From NCBI RefSeq assembly GCF_002531935.1, contig NZ_NWSV01000022.1, positions 45,198 to 109,197 on the forward strand: 64,000 bases of DNA, read 5' to 3'. The stretch comes from Rhizobium chutanense (GTDB lineage: Bacteria; Pseudomonadota; Alphaproteobacteria; Rhizobiales; Rhizobiaceae). Positions 1 through 8,538 of the stretch are shown piece after piece. Position 1 is the stretch's first letter; each line of letters starts with the position of its first letter. The notes beneath the pieces are model-generated. The model did no database searches. It saw only the letters and a list, made by a program, of their open reading frames with translations, and was not told where the DNA came from. The position numbers and the translations under genes are program-made.

Positions 1-654
1 GAGTGCACTTTCGTGCCTCAGGACTGGGACGGAATCATACCGGCGCTCACCGTTGGAAAGTTCGATGCCATCATGTCGGGGATGGCGATAACTGAGAAGC
101 GGAAGAAATCTATCGCTTTTTCCAAGCCCTACGCCGGAGGTTTCAACCAAGTTGTCATACGCAAAGATCTCAATCTTCCGCCCACGGATACGTTGGCCGA
201 GCTCGACCTCACAACTATCGACCCTGAAAAGCAGGCAAAGATCGAGGAGCTTCGAGCCGCTCTCAACGGCAGAACTTTGGGCGTATTGCGATCATCGAAT
301 TCGGAAGCGGTGCTCAATGAACTGTTCGGAAAGGTCGCGACGATCAGGAGCTACGATTCCCAGGACAACATGCATCTCGATCTCGTGGCTGAGCGCATCG
401 ATGGCGGTCTTGCCGACTATTTCACCTGGAAAGCCTTCCTCGACAGCACGGATGGCGGGATTGCGACGCTCTACGGCCCGCGGCTCTCCGGTGGCCTGTG
501 GGGCCCGGGTGTCGGCGTCGGGCTCCGGCAAGATGACGGCGAACTGGTTGCGGCATTCGATAGCGCCATCGAGGCCGCCACGAGCGACGGAACCCTGAAG
601 CGGCTGAGCGAGCAATGGTTCAAGATCGATGTTTCGCCGCAGACATCGAACTAG
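1..654 (+). CDS. ABC transporter substrate-binding protein, family 3 (3' part only)
   Basis: The frame is open to the left window edge, so only the C-terminal ~217 residues are present; an internal GTG at 13 is not the true start. The sequence has the hallmarks of periplasmic polar amino-acid/opine binding proteins: a QDWDGIIPAL segment, then DAIMSGMAITEKR and AFSKPY, the usual core of the lysine/arginine/ornithine, octopine and nopaline binding family. It would deliver an amino acid or opine-like ligand to an inner-membrane ABC transporter whose other genes must lie to the left. The following CapA-like gene is co-directional, 81 bases on. The ligand cannot be told from the sequence. Confidence 0.85.
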   Translation, partial: ECTFVPQDWDGIIPALTVGKFDAIMSGMAITEKRKKSIAFSKPYAGGFNQVVIRKDLNLPPTDTLAELDLTTIDPEKQAKIEELRAALNGRTLGVLRSSNSEAVLNELFGKVATIRSYDSQDNMHLDLVAERIDGGLADYFTWKAFLDSTDGGIATLYGPRLSGGLWGPGVGVGLRQDDGELVAAFDSAIEAATSDGTLKRLSEQWFKIDVSPQTSN

Positions 655-735
655 ACACTGGCTTTCCGACACGCATTTCCCCCGAAGCCATAGTGCGTGA
701 GCAGTCGGCAGTCCCAAAGATCGAAGGTAGACCAT

Positions 736-1971
736 ATGTCCGCACCCTTTTCCATTGCTGTCACCGGCCAGTCGCTCATCCGTCATGATCTTCGAACGAT
801 CGGCGATCCACGGCTCGCTGAGATCGCCGAGATCCTCAAAGCAAGCGATGTTGCCTTCACCAATCTCGAGACGACTATCTATGGTCGTCATGGTGGATGG
901 CCGCTCAAAGGCAGCTATTTCGGCGCTGCAGCGCCGGATGTCTTGGCGGCGTTGAAGGAGCTCGGTTTCAATAGCCTGGCTCTGGCGAACAACCATGCTT
1001 TCGATCTTGGACCGCCGGGGATCCTCTCGACGCTGGAGGAGGTTGCGGCACACAATTTCCTGCATGCCGGCATCGGCCACAACAAGCATCATGCTTCCAC
1101 GGCACAGAAAATGACGTTCGGATCCCGAAATGTCGCGCTGATTGCCATGGATGCCGGGCCAGGCCCGTCTTTCATGTACGCCGAGGACGCAACTGAGGGC
1201 AGGATAGCAAGGCCCGGCATCAATAGTCTGAAAGTCTCCAGGGTATTCGACCTGGAAGCGGGAACATTCAACTTGCTTCGCTCCATTCAGGAGCGTCTTC
1301 TAAGTTCGCCCTTGGAGCGCGCGAATTATGCCCAGCCAGAGGATCCGCCTGATCTTCATGGCCAAGACGAAATTGATTTCTATGGAACCGTGTTTCGCAG
1401 ATCAGATGAGACCGCTCGCCGCATCGTCATGGACCGGCACAGCGCCAGGGCTCACCTTTCGGCGATCGCGGAAGAAGCGGGCCGCGACACGCTCGTCATC
1501 GTGTATTTGCATCATCACCATTGGGAGCCGAACTGGCAGCAAGTCCCCGTCTGGGTCCGCGAATTTGCGCACGATTGCGTTAACGCGGGCGCAGGCCTCT
1601 TTGTCAGCCATGGCGCTCCGGTCCTTCAAGGGGTTGAGATATATCGGAATACGCCAATTTTCTACGGCCTTGGCAACTTCCTCTTCCATACGGAAAAGGA
1701 CGAACAGGAATGGAGCCCGCCGGAAGTGTGGAGGAGCGTCATCGCGACCTGCAATTTTGGATCTAGCGGACAGCTGGAAAATGTACGCTTGCGTCCGATT
1801 GTGATCGGTGGAACCGAGGCATTATCGAATCCTGCACGCGATCGCCTCCCCTTCCCTGTGCTCGCCGATGGCAGAATGGCGGCAGACATCCTTGACGATC
1901 TTGCCGACCGCAGTGCCGGTTTTGGCACTGTGCTTGACCGAGAGAAGAACGTTGGCCAGATCGCTTTTTAG
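736..1971 (+). CDS. CapA/PgsA-type metallophosphatase-like protein
   Basis: About 411 residues. The ATG at 736 follows a GAAGGTAG ribosome site; an upstream in-frame GTG at 697 lacks one. The protein shows the CapA (PGA_cap) pattern in order: VAFTNLETT near residue 45, LANNHAFDLG near 90, YLHHHHWEPN near 255, SHGAP near 290 and FYGLGNFLF near 305. These His/Asn/Asp motifs form the calcineurin-like metal centre. Family members act in polyglutamate capsule synthesis, but many stand-alone rhizobial copies sit beside amino-acid or opine transport genes and have no proven role. Here it follows a binding protein, so a link to uptake or processing of that ligand is possible. The exact reaction is unknown. 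Confidence 0.8.
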   Translation: MSAPFSIAVTGQSLIRHDLRTIGDPRLAEIAEILKASDVAFTNLETTIYGRHGGWPLKGSYFGAAAPDVLAALKELGFNSLALANNHAFDLGPPGILSTLEEVAAHNFLHAGIGHNKHHASTAQKMTFGSRNVALIAMDAGPGPSFMYAEDATEGRIARPGINSLKVSRVFDLEAGTFNLLRSIQERLLSSPLERANYAQPEDPPDLHGQDEIDFYGTVFRRSDETARRIVMDRHSARAHLSAIAEEAGRDTLVIVYLHHHHWEPNWQQVPVWVREFAHDCVNAGAGLFVSHGAPVLQGVEIYRNTPIFYGLGNFLFHTEKDEQEWSPPEVWRSVIATCNFGSSGQLENVRLRPIVIGGTEALSNPARDRLPFPVLADGRMAADILDDLADRSAGFGTVLDREKNVGQIAF

Positions 1972-2042
1972 AACCTGCAGTATGCGGCGATAACTCTACG
2001 AACCGCTGACCAATTTTTGCGGCCGCGCTCTTGTTGGTCTTT

Positions 2043-2528
2043 TTATGGGGAAACGTCCTTGTGTTCTTCCATCTCTTCATCGACAATCGAGCTGACGAGG
2101 GCAACGACCCGGCTGCGCACACGCGGAGAAAGGAGCAAAACGTCGTCTATCAGACGCCGTCCCTCCGCCGTGGATATGTAGGCAATCTTCCCATCGATCT
2201 CTGTTATGAATTGCTGGCCCTGAGTGGTTTCGGGATCTGGAAGGCCTTCGAAAAACCTCGAAACCGGGATCTTGAGGCAATTGGCAAGCTCGTAGAGCAT
2301 CGAAGCGCTGACGCGGTTCTTACCGCTTTCATATTTTTGTACCTGCTGCAAACTCACCCCGATGCCGGCGCCGAGATCCCCTAGGGAGACATTCGACTGC
2401 ATTCGGCGGATACGGATTTGCTGTCCGACATGCCGATCGACTGGATGTACCGACTCGCGTGCAACATCCGACTGTTTGGCTTGCGCAGGTCTCGAAGTCC
2501 GAACCTGGGCTGCTACATAGCGCTTCAT
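2043..2528 (-). CDS. XRE-family transcriptional regulator
   Basis: The product has about 161 residues. An N-terminal arm rich in basic residues is followed by a Cro/CI-type helix-turn-helix at roughly residues 50-105 (IRIRRMQSNVSLGDLGAGIG, then QVQKYESGKNRVSA), a common alphaproteobacterial stress or developmental regulator type. The C-terminal third carries a small helical segment (RSRVVALVSSIVDEE). The ATG at 2528 has GGGGTG upstream; a longer version starting at 2585 is possible but adds a low-complexity arm. It lies immediately downstream of the structured intergenic region 2596-2758, which could be its leader. The target genes are not evident. Confidence 0.8.
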   Translation of the reverse strand: MKRYVAAQVRTSRPAQAKQSDVARESVHPVDRHVGQQIRIRRMQSNVSLGDLGAGIGVSLQQVQKYESGKNRVSASMLYELANCLKIPVSRFFEGLPDPETTQGQQFITEIDGKIAYISTAEGRRLIDDVLLLSPRVRSRVVALVSSIVDEEMEEHKDVSP

Positions 2529-2595
2529 GGTGGTCACCCCGATGGAGAGTTTCACGCGGTGCGCCCCCGCTGAAAACTCGCTCAACCCACTGATC

Positions 2596-2758
2596 GGGGA
2601 GTTAGAACACCGTGCTAGACGGCCCTGTGGCCTTTAGTTCCGAGGAACCTGGACATACGCCACAGGCTCCTCGACCGAAGGTCAAGGAGTGTGGTGCCGA
2701 ATCGGCCGACACCAACCGCTAACAGGGGGTTCTAATCCCCAAGGCAGCGCGTACTGCC
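2596..2758. ncRNA. Candidate structured RNA (or DNA cruciform) in gene-free region
   Basis: Bases 2529-2907 hold no plausible gene but are strongly self-complementary. The ends 2596-2608 and 2729-2740 can pair (GGGGAGTTAGAAC with GTTCTAATCCCC, one bulge) and enclose several hairpins: 2610-2613/2619-2622 (CCGT/ACGG), 2624-2631/2659-2666 (CCTGTGGC/GCCACAGG) holding 2637-2640/2645-2648, 2667-2676/2680-2689 (CTCCTcGACC/GGTCaAGGAG, GAA loop) and 2692-2696/2710-2714 (TGGTG/CACCA). A further hairpin GGCAG/CTGCC lies at 2743-2758. Such a multibranched fold suggests a small RNA or the 5' leader of the XRE gene on the minus strand. Strand, transcription and family are unknown; no known RNA family was recognised. 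Confidence 0.4.
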
Positions 2759-2907
2759 TCGCTGCGAAACCTAGTTGAAATCCGCCCGCCGCGCAACCGA
2801 ATTCTTTACAAGATTCAATAGCTTCGCTTTACGCGCGGACACTTGTCTCAAAAGCGAGAGGTCACGCTTCGGGCGGTAAAGTGGACAGAAAACCAAAGGA
2901 GGTGCGA

Positions 2908-4326
2908 TCAGCGGAACGCCCATTGCGAGGAGTGTCTGCCCACCCTCCGGGAGGAGTATGCCACCGCAAGCTCCGCCCATAGGGGGTCCTGGGTGAAGCT
3001 GGAAAAGGGCCCGCAAGCGTCGATAATGCTCATCTTGCCGAACTGCTCGAGAAGCGTTGCAATACCCCCGCGGCTAACTGCATTCAGCAGCGAAAACGGC
3101 TCGCACGGCGAGGAGATGATGCGATGGCCCCAAACCCCCGGCCGTTCGTCCTTTGACAGTGCGTTGAGAAGCTGTGTGTCACGATGGTTGTTCCTCAACG
3201 CCTCGCAGAATGCCCAGCGCATCAACGGATAATAGATCGTATGCCGACTTCCACCCAGGACACGCACGCCAGGCAGGATCGACGTTACGATGAACATCAG
3301 CAGAAGGTTCGGAACGATCCGGCCAGTTCTCAGGGCCTCCACAAGACTTGGCGGCGAGAATTCAACACAGACATCATCTGTCTCCTTCGACCGGAGGACC
3401 CTGCCATCCAGCCAAAGTGGAAAAAGCCGCCCTTCAATGCAGCCCCAGAAAAAATGCGTCGAGTTTTTCAGCCAGCCTCGCCAAGCCGTGTCAGCGAGTT
3501 GATCGATGCAATGGATGAGGCGCATCGCGAATGCTCGGTCCTCGATCAACGAGGCTCGCAGCCAGGACCGGCCATCGGAAAGGTGGTCCGCGACCAGATC
3601 GGCAACGTCGCTATCGTCAAGCTGAAGAAAGTCCACCTGGCTGTCAGAATACCGCTTCCAGAGGCAAAGATTTGCCGCTTTGATCGCCTCTGCCGCCGAC
3701 TGGAATTCGCCAAGAGGCAAAAGGTCTCGCAAGCAGGAAATTGCCTCCGAGTCATGACCGGGCCTGTCGACGTTTTGAAGATGGAATCTGTAGCAGCCGT
3801 TTCTGCCAAGAATGCTGTAGGGGATCATTTTGCTGCGCGACAGGCCGAAGACATTGACTGCATCGCCATCGACGTGGAGCCAGGCCGGACCCTTGCGACC
3901 GCGTTCCACGAACTTCACTGTCGAGCAAGCGTAGGAGATATAGGATGTCCTGCCATGCGCGCGAAGTCCCATCAGGGAGAACAGATGGGTGTAAAAGGCG
4001 TCAGGCTCGATCAACAGGTGGAGGTGGGGGCCACACTGCAGCACCGGAGCGACTTCGATTTCGGTTTGAAAGCGCGTCACGGCCCCTGCTGAATAACCCT
4101 GACGTTGCGCGACGGCCGCCACGCGTGACCGCAATAGAGACATTGCCTGGCTTCGCGCGACGCAGCCCGATTGATCCGATCCAACCGAGAAAGCCGCCTT
4201 TGCGTAGTCGTTCAGCGATGCCTGCTCAAACTGACGCAACCAAGGGAATAATTCAAAAATGAGGGTCAACACCTCACCTTTTGAAACCAGGTCGCTATTG
4301 GGCGACGTCTCCATCCTCAGACGCAC
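2908..4326 (-). CDS. Conserved-looking protein of unknown function (472 aa)
   Basis: Starts at GTG 4326 with GGTGGA seven bases upstream and overlaps the end of the MFS gene by 10 bases, so it is very likely translated with it; an ATG at 4314 is an alternative. No family was recognised. The chain is Trp/His/Cys-rich, with no signal peptide and no convincing transmembrane segments. Visible features include a CGPHLHLLIEPDAFY stretch near residue 115, a WLHVDGDAVNVFG stretch near 170, and a C-terminal CGPFSSFTQDPLW. Coupling to an exporter and an AraC regulator, with a methyltransferase-like gene divergent, suggests a role in making or handling a small exported metabolite. This is inference from context only. 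Confidence 0.7.
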   Translation of the reverse strand: MRLRMETSPNSDLVSKGEVLTLIFELFPWLRQFEQASLNDYAKAAFSVGSDQSGCVARSQAMSLLRSRVAAVAQRQGYSAGAVTRFQTEIEVAPVLQCGPHLHLLIEPDAFYTHLFSLMGLRAHGRTSYISYACSTVKFVERGRKGPAWLHVDGDAVNVFGLSRSKMIPYSILGRNGCYRFHLQNVDRPGHDSEAISCLRDLLPLGEFQSAAEAIKAANLCLWKRYSDSQVDFLQLDDSDVADLVADHLSDGRSWLRASLIEDRAFAMRLIHCIDQLADTAWRGWLKNSTHFFWGCIEGRLFPLWLDGRVLRSKETDDVCVEFSPPSLVEALRTGRIVPNLLLMFIVTSILPGVRVLGGSRHTIYYPLMRWAFCEALRNNHRDTQLLNALSKDERPGVWGHRIISSPCEPFSLLNAVSRGGIATLLEQFGKMSIIDACGPFSSFTQDPLWAELAVAYSSRRVGRHSSQWAFR

Positions 4327-5573
4327 CGGCTTTCCACCGGCGCTCCCCGATCCATGTTAAAGTGAAAGAAGAGCGCGACGGTCACCATCAGCGCCCCGAA
4401 GAGGCCGAAAATCCCCGAAGGTGGAATTGCGTCTCCGATCGTCCCGATGATGCCATACGCAAGAAGCCCTATCGAAACACAGATCGTGTGGATCTGGCTT
4501 CGCGCCCGCCCCAACATGTCAATCGAAACAGTCGATTGAACCCGTACATCGATCAGGATCCGCGTGACATTGTAGCAGAAGCCAAGCAACACCAGTTGAA
4601 CGAGCGCGGACAAAAAGCTCTGGAAAACAGGAAAGCCCAACAGAACAATGCCAGCAAGCGCCGCCTGGAAGAGGATGCTTTGTCGTCGCGAACGCGCCCT
4701 TCTGAGAAGAAGGGTTGAACAGCCCGCAATCGAACCGAGGGCCCAACCTGCCTCGAGATAACCGAACTCTAGCGCCGACCCCTTGAGTTCGCGAGTGACA
4801 TATGCGGCGCCCAATACACTCACAAGCATGCCCATCGCATAGGTCAACGCATACATGACGGCGATGGTCTTCAGTGGGTGAACGACGAAGGTCGTCGGCA
4901 ACAGATCCATCCGACGAATGCTCTTTGCCTGCAAATCCGATCGAGAACGAGAAGGCGGCTGTCGGCCGAGCAGTGCCAGCAGCCCCAACAGTGATAGGCC
5001 GAAAAAGGCGCCAGGCAAGATCGACGTCAGATTCATCCCGATGGCGGTTAAGCTGTACCCGGTGACGATAGCGGCGATGAGATTGCCCGCCTGCATCGCA
5101 ATATAAGACGCCGAATTGAATGAAGTGAGGTTCTTAGGACGCACGATGTCTGGAATGATGGCCTGCAGCGCAGTCGAATAGGTTCTGTCGATGAACGCGA
5201 AGATGGTCCACGATAGGCAAAGAACACTAAGTGGGTCACCGAACATGAGACCAATACCCGTTGAAAATATGAGGATCAACCTTGATAAATCGCAAGCGAT
5301 ACAGACGAAGCGACGATCAAATCGATCAACTAGAACGCCGCCAACGTTGCTGGTGAGCAACTCGGCGGCACTGCCGAGCGCCAAAAGGATGGCGAGAGCG
5401 CTCGCGCTCTTGCTGACATCTGTCGCAACCCATGCCGCCAGCACGAAGTAGACATTCCGGCCAGTGGCCGACGCCAGAACACAGAAGAGATAGATGCCGC
5501 GAGAGGCATAACACCCTATGCCGCTGCTTTTTGTTGCGCCCACTTCATCCACACTCCCTACTGGCAGGTTCAT
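4317..5573 (-). CDS. MFS transporter (DHA3/MFS_3-type exporter)
   Basis: 418 residues with about 12 hydrophobic segments. The GG..VDRFDRR loop near residue 80 is the conserved cytoplasmic MFS motif between helices 2 and 3, and the overall pattern (SASALAILLALGSAAELL, then an FIDRTYSTALQAIIPD segment) is that of the MFS_3 group, which contains the enterobactin exporter EntS and macrolide exporters. It probably exports a small molecule from the cytoplasm. It is co-directional with the AraC regulator upstream (72-base gap) and overlaps the 472-aa unknown downstream, so the three look like one operon. Its own ribosome site is weak. The substrate is unknown. Confidence 0.8.
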   Translation of the reverse strand: MNLPVGSVDEVGATKSSGIGCYASRGIYLFCVLASATGRNVYFVLAAWVATDVSKSASALAILLALGSAAELLTSNVGGVLVDRFDRRFVCIACDLSRLILIFSTGIGLMFGDPLSVLCLSWTIFAFIDRTYSTALQAIIPDIVRPKNLTSFNSASYIAMQAGNLIAAIVTGYSLTAIGMNLTSILPGAFFGLSLLGLLALLGRQPPSRSRSDLQAKSIRRMDLLPTTFVVHPLKTIAVMYALTYAMGMLVSVLGAAYVTRELKGSALEFGYLEAGWALGSIAGCSTLLLRRARSRRQSILFQAALAGIVLLGFPVFQSFLSALVQLVLLGFCYNVTRILIDVRVQSTVSIDMLGRARSQIHTICVSIGLLAYGIIGTIGDAIPPSGIFGLFGALMVTVALFFHFNMDRGAPVESRCV

Positions 5574-5644
5574 GGGGACATGCTATTCTTCTGAAGAGCT
5601 GGCGGCTTTCACGAATTTGATATTATCTCTAGTTCAGAACCAGG

Positions 5645-6529
5645 CTACTCCTTCCAGAGCGCCCGGTACTCGGCAGGGGAAAATCCCGTCTCTCGGCGAA
5701 ATCTGGTCGAGAGGTGGCTCCCGCTGGAGTAGCCACAGGCGATGGCGATCTCGGTCACGCTGATCGCAGTCGTGCGGAGAAGGTCGGTCACGCGTTCAAG
5801 ACGGCGTTGGTTATAGAAGCCATAGGGCGTCGAGCCTTGCGACTGCTTGAAAGCGCGGGAAAAATGCTCGTAGGTCAATCCCGCCTCTTCAGCCAGAGCG
5901 CGCACGCTTGGAGGTCGATCGATGTGAGCTTCAATCCGCCCTATCACGCGCTTGAGAACGGTAGGCGACAATCCTCCTCGAGACAATCTGCCAGATGTGC
6001 CGGAGCGGCGCTGCAGAAGTCCGAAGATAGCCGCGAGATGCCCTTCCACGATCACACTCCCCATGGAATCGTCGTGTGAAAGTTCTCCGGCAATCTGCCG
6101 CGCCAAGCATTGGATCGGCAGATCTCTAAATCCAAGCTCCGGACGCAAGGTGCCGACGCGCGGCAGCTTAGTCGTGAGGTTTGAAAAAAAATCCTGCGTC
6201 ACGGTTATCATAAGATAACAACCCTCAGCATCCCCTTCATCCCAACCGCTCCAGTGGCAACCGGGCGGAATGTAAACAAGCGAGCCGTCTGGACGCGGAC
6301 TGAACTCGACTCTTCGTCCGTCCAGAAAGTTTTCGCCGGATGCCGCCGTACCCCTTATGTTGAGGAAGATCAGGTGGTCATCCGCGACAACGTCGATAAC
6401 CTGTCGCCCGAGACTGCGCCGGCGAACGACATCTGCGCGGGCATGGCTCCAATGGCCTTGCTGGTGAAGGATGATCTCCCCTTGTGACTTCTTCATCCTC
6501 TCGGGGTGAATTGATGGAATGATCCCCAC
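5645..6529 (-). CDS. AraC-family transcriptional regulator
   Basis: About 294 residues. An N-terminal cupin-like sensor region (residues 1-150, with VYIPPGCHWSGWDEG) is followed by a canonical two-HTH AraC domain at about 190-290: PPSVRALAEEAGLTYEHFSR, then SVTEIAIACGYSSGSHLSTR and FRRETGFSPAEYRALW. The listed start is GTG 6529; an ATG at 6496 would shorten it by 11 residues and the sequence does not settle the choice. It is divergent from the methyltransferase-like gene across a 256-base intergenic region and co-directional with the MFS and unknown genes, so it probably controls both arms in response to a cluster-related metabolite. Confidence 0.85.
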   Translation of the reverse strand: MGIIPSIHPERMKKSQGEIILHQQGHWSHARADVVRRRSLGRQVIDVVADDHLIFLNIRGTAASGENFLDGRRVEFSPRPDGSLVYIPPGCHWSGWDEGDAEGCYLMITVTQDFFSNLTTKLPRVGTLRPELGFRDLPIQCLARQIAGELSHDDSMGSVIVEGHLAAIFGLLQRRSGTSGRLSRGGLSPTVLKRVIGRIEAHIDRPPSVRALAEEAGLTYEHFSRAFKQSQGSTPYGFYNQRRLERVTDLLRTTAISVTEIAIACGYSSGSHLSTRFRRETGFSPAEYRALWKE

Positions 6530-6785
6530 TCGACAGCTGCTCCCTTGAAAAACCGGTGTGTTAGCGACCCTACCTCACCCCAAGTTGTCAACAAGCCAGG
6601 CTTTAACCTCAGGTCGAATTTCATGTCAATTTCATGAAAACCAATCAAAATCGTGGATGCGAAAACATGACGTTCGCGATCATCTTCTGCCGACATCATC
6701 GCTGACGGCACAATCTTTTCGGGATGCGCGATTTCCCTCCTGAATCCCAACAACGCGATGGTGCGAGAGAAAGGCAGGCTTTCGC

Positions 6786-7799
6786 ATGCGTGAATTTGCC
6801 GACTTCATTGAGGAGTGCGACTGCGCCCCGCGCCTTAACGAGCTTTCTGAGTTTTTTTCGACCACCGCATCCGGTGAGGCCGGAATGCCTATCCGTCCGC
6901 CTGAGCTCGATCGCCGCTTGTTCCCAGTGGACATGACGTTCAGGCGCTTTTCAGCCCTTCATCCGCTGCGCCAAGGTCCATTCGATAAGCACTACTTGAG
7001 CAGCATACCCTACCGCCTCGAAGAGGAGTGCCGCATAGGCGGCGCGATCCTCAAATACGCGCGGGCCAGAAAGGGTCAACTGCAACTCTACACGCTAGGT
7101 ACAGCCGAGGGGACGATGGCTCGTGTGATCGGCGAACTTGGCAAGGGCAGGATAGAAACACTGTCATGCAGTCCCAACGTCGAGAACCTTAGAAGCTTCT
7201 ATGCCTATGGCGTTCCTCCTCATGCCATGTTTTTTCACGGACCATTTCATCATCTGACATCGCAAAGGGTCCAAGAAGACGTGGAGCTCCGAAAGTTTGG
7301 CAGCGGTTTCGATATCATCCTCGAGGACACGACTTTCCAGATGTATTCGCCAAATCGCTTCGATCAGATCCGTTTCGTCTCGCAGCATCTCAAGACCAAC
7401 GGGCTCTTCATGTTCGTCGAGAAGTTCAGGCATGAAGACGACGAGGAATATCGCCGGCGGGAACGCCAGAAGGACCATAGCTTCAAAGCTCGCTTCTTCA
7501 GCGCGTCAGATATTCGCGCGAAGGAAGAGACGGTGCTGACGCGAATGGATCGAAACGAAGTCACCCTTTCGGAGATGAGCGAAACACTACGCCGGTTCTT
7601 TGGACACTCATTCGTCACCTGGAACAGCGGCAATTTCTACACGCTTGTCTCCAGCAACAGTCAGCAGAATCTCGACCTGTTCCTATCGAAGCTGTCCCCA
7701 CCCGCGATTCCGGCAGAATATGTCTATGCGGACCTTCCTTACCGCCTTTACCCGGAATCCGAAGCAAGGCGGCTATCGGGGCGATCCTGGACCCTTTAG
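6786..7799 (+). CDS. Class I SAM-dependent methyltransferase-like protein
   Basis: 337 residues from ATG 6786 (AAGGCAGG upstream). Residues ~95-230 have the shape of a Rossmann SAM-binding domain: a glycine-rich motif-I-like strand LYTLGTAEGTMARV, an acidic/segmental stretch, then FDIILEDTTFQMYS and a motif-III-like LKTNGLFMFVEKF. The N-terminal 90 residues and the C-terminus match nothing recognised. The motif I is degenerate compared with the usual DxGxGxG, so it may be a methyltransferase-fold enzyme using SAM in another way, such as alkyl or aminobutyryl transfer. It is the only plus-strand partner of the divergent AraC/MFS/unknown operon and probably supplies the chemistry of that cryptic cluster. 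Confidence 0.6.
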   Translation: MREFADFIEECDCAPRLNELSEFFSTTASGEAGMPIRPPELDRRLFPVDMTFRRFSALHPLRQGPFDKHYLSSIPYRLEEECRIGGAILKYARARKGQLQLYTLGTAEGTMARVIGELGKGRIETLSCSPNVENLRSFYAYGVPPHAMFFHGPFHHLTSQRVQEDVELRKFGSGFDIILEDTTFQMYSPNRFDQIRFVSQHLKTNGLFMFVEKFRHEDDEEYRRRERQKDHSFKARFFSASDIRAKEETVLTRMDRNEVTLSEMSETLRRFFGHSFVTWNSGNFYTLVSSNSQQNLDLFLSKLSPPAIPAEYVYADLPYRLYPESEARRLSGRSWTL

Positions 7800-7962
7800 C
7801 GGCTCCTCATCTTCACCGTCGCGTGAGCGCAACTGCGTCACGTCTTCACGAGCCTCAACTGGAACAACGTTCGCGTCAGCAGAAAGCGCTCCATCACGTT
7901 GAGCAGCCCTCAGCGCTTTGCCATCTCGAAAAGCCCTTTTTCTCCAAACAGGCAGGAACAGC

Positions 7963-8433
7963 ATGAAGAAATCGATTGGCGAAGTCCATCACTTCGTTGA
8001 GCTGAGTCCGCCGGGCAACGCGCATCTGGTCCTGCCACGAGCGCCATCATTCGCGGATGAGGAAGATGTTCCAAAGTGCGTACACGTCGCCGAAGCGTGT
8101 GTCGCTATCTCGCGCACGCAGCACGTTGCCGACAAGATCTGCACGCAAATCGAGGACTTCTACCAATCCCTCGTCTCCGTGGGACCTGACAGGTTTCTAG
8201 CTTTCGAAGGTGGAGGCGCGATCATAAGGCCGACAAGTGAAAGCTTGTTCTTCAGGGTCTCAGCGCGAGACCACGTCACCTTCTGTGGCATCCGCGCGCT
8301 GCTGGAAGCAGGCTTGTTTCTGGCCACGTCCGTGTCCGAGGGGGCTATAGAGTGGCGTCACGCAGACGACACGCGATCTGGTGAGACCTGCAATCGCCTC
8401 CACAACGACCGCTGCGGAAGCGACGAACAATAG
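7963..8433 (+). CDS. Hypothetical protein (156 aa)
   Basis: The ATG at 7963 is preceded by an AGGCAGGAA ribosome site; the open frame extends further upstream but without a better start. No family was recognised. The protein is soluble-looking, with four cysteines in the middle (KCVHVAEACVAIS, KICTQIEDF) and a YQSLVSVGPDRFLAFEGGGA stretch. It follows the methyltransferase-like gene by about 160 bases in the same direction and may be its partner. The last ~30 residues are polar and low in hydrophobics. Function unknown. Confidence 0.5.
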   Translation: MKKSIGEVHHFVELSPPGNAHLVLPRAPSFADEEDVPKCVHVAEACVAISRTQHVADKICTQIEDFYQSLVSVGPDRFLAFEGGGAIIRPTSESLFFRVSARDHVTFCGIRALLEAGLFLATSVSEGAIEWRHADDTRSGETCNRLHNDRCGSDEQ

Positions 8434-8538
8434 CTTCGTCCAACTTCGCCACCCAAAGGAAAATCGATCTCGGGACAATCAGGTCGTAGTGCTTTTCCAA
8501 TCTACCAACCATTTCGTCACCCCGCTTTTCTTCGAGTC

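Noticed and set aside
292..1092. 266-codon minus-strand frame
   Set aside because: Overlaps the binding-protein and CapA genes, which have clear motifs on the plus strand.
2596..2740. Integron attC site
   Set aside because: The terminal repeats do not fit the RYYYAAC/GTTRRRY core rule and the inside is multibranched, not a single imperfect hairpin.
2721..2745. tRNA-like T-arm GGGGGTTCTAATCCCC
   Set aside because: No matching acceptor stem, D-arm or anticodon arm at the right distance; it is better explained as one side of the larger fold 2596-2740.
6786..7799. Nicotianamine-synthase-like metallophore enzyme
   Set aside because: The exporter context is suggestive, but only a generic SAM-binding pattern is visible; no specific match could be shown.
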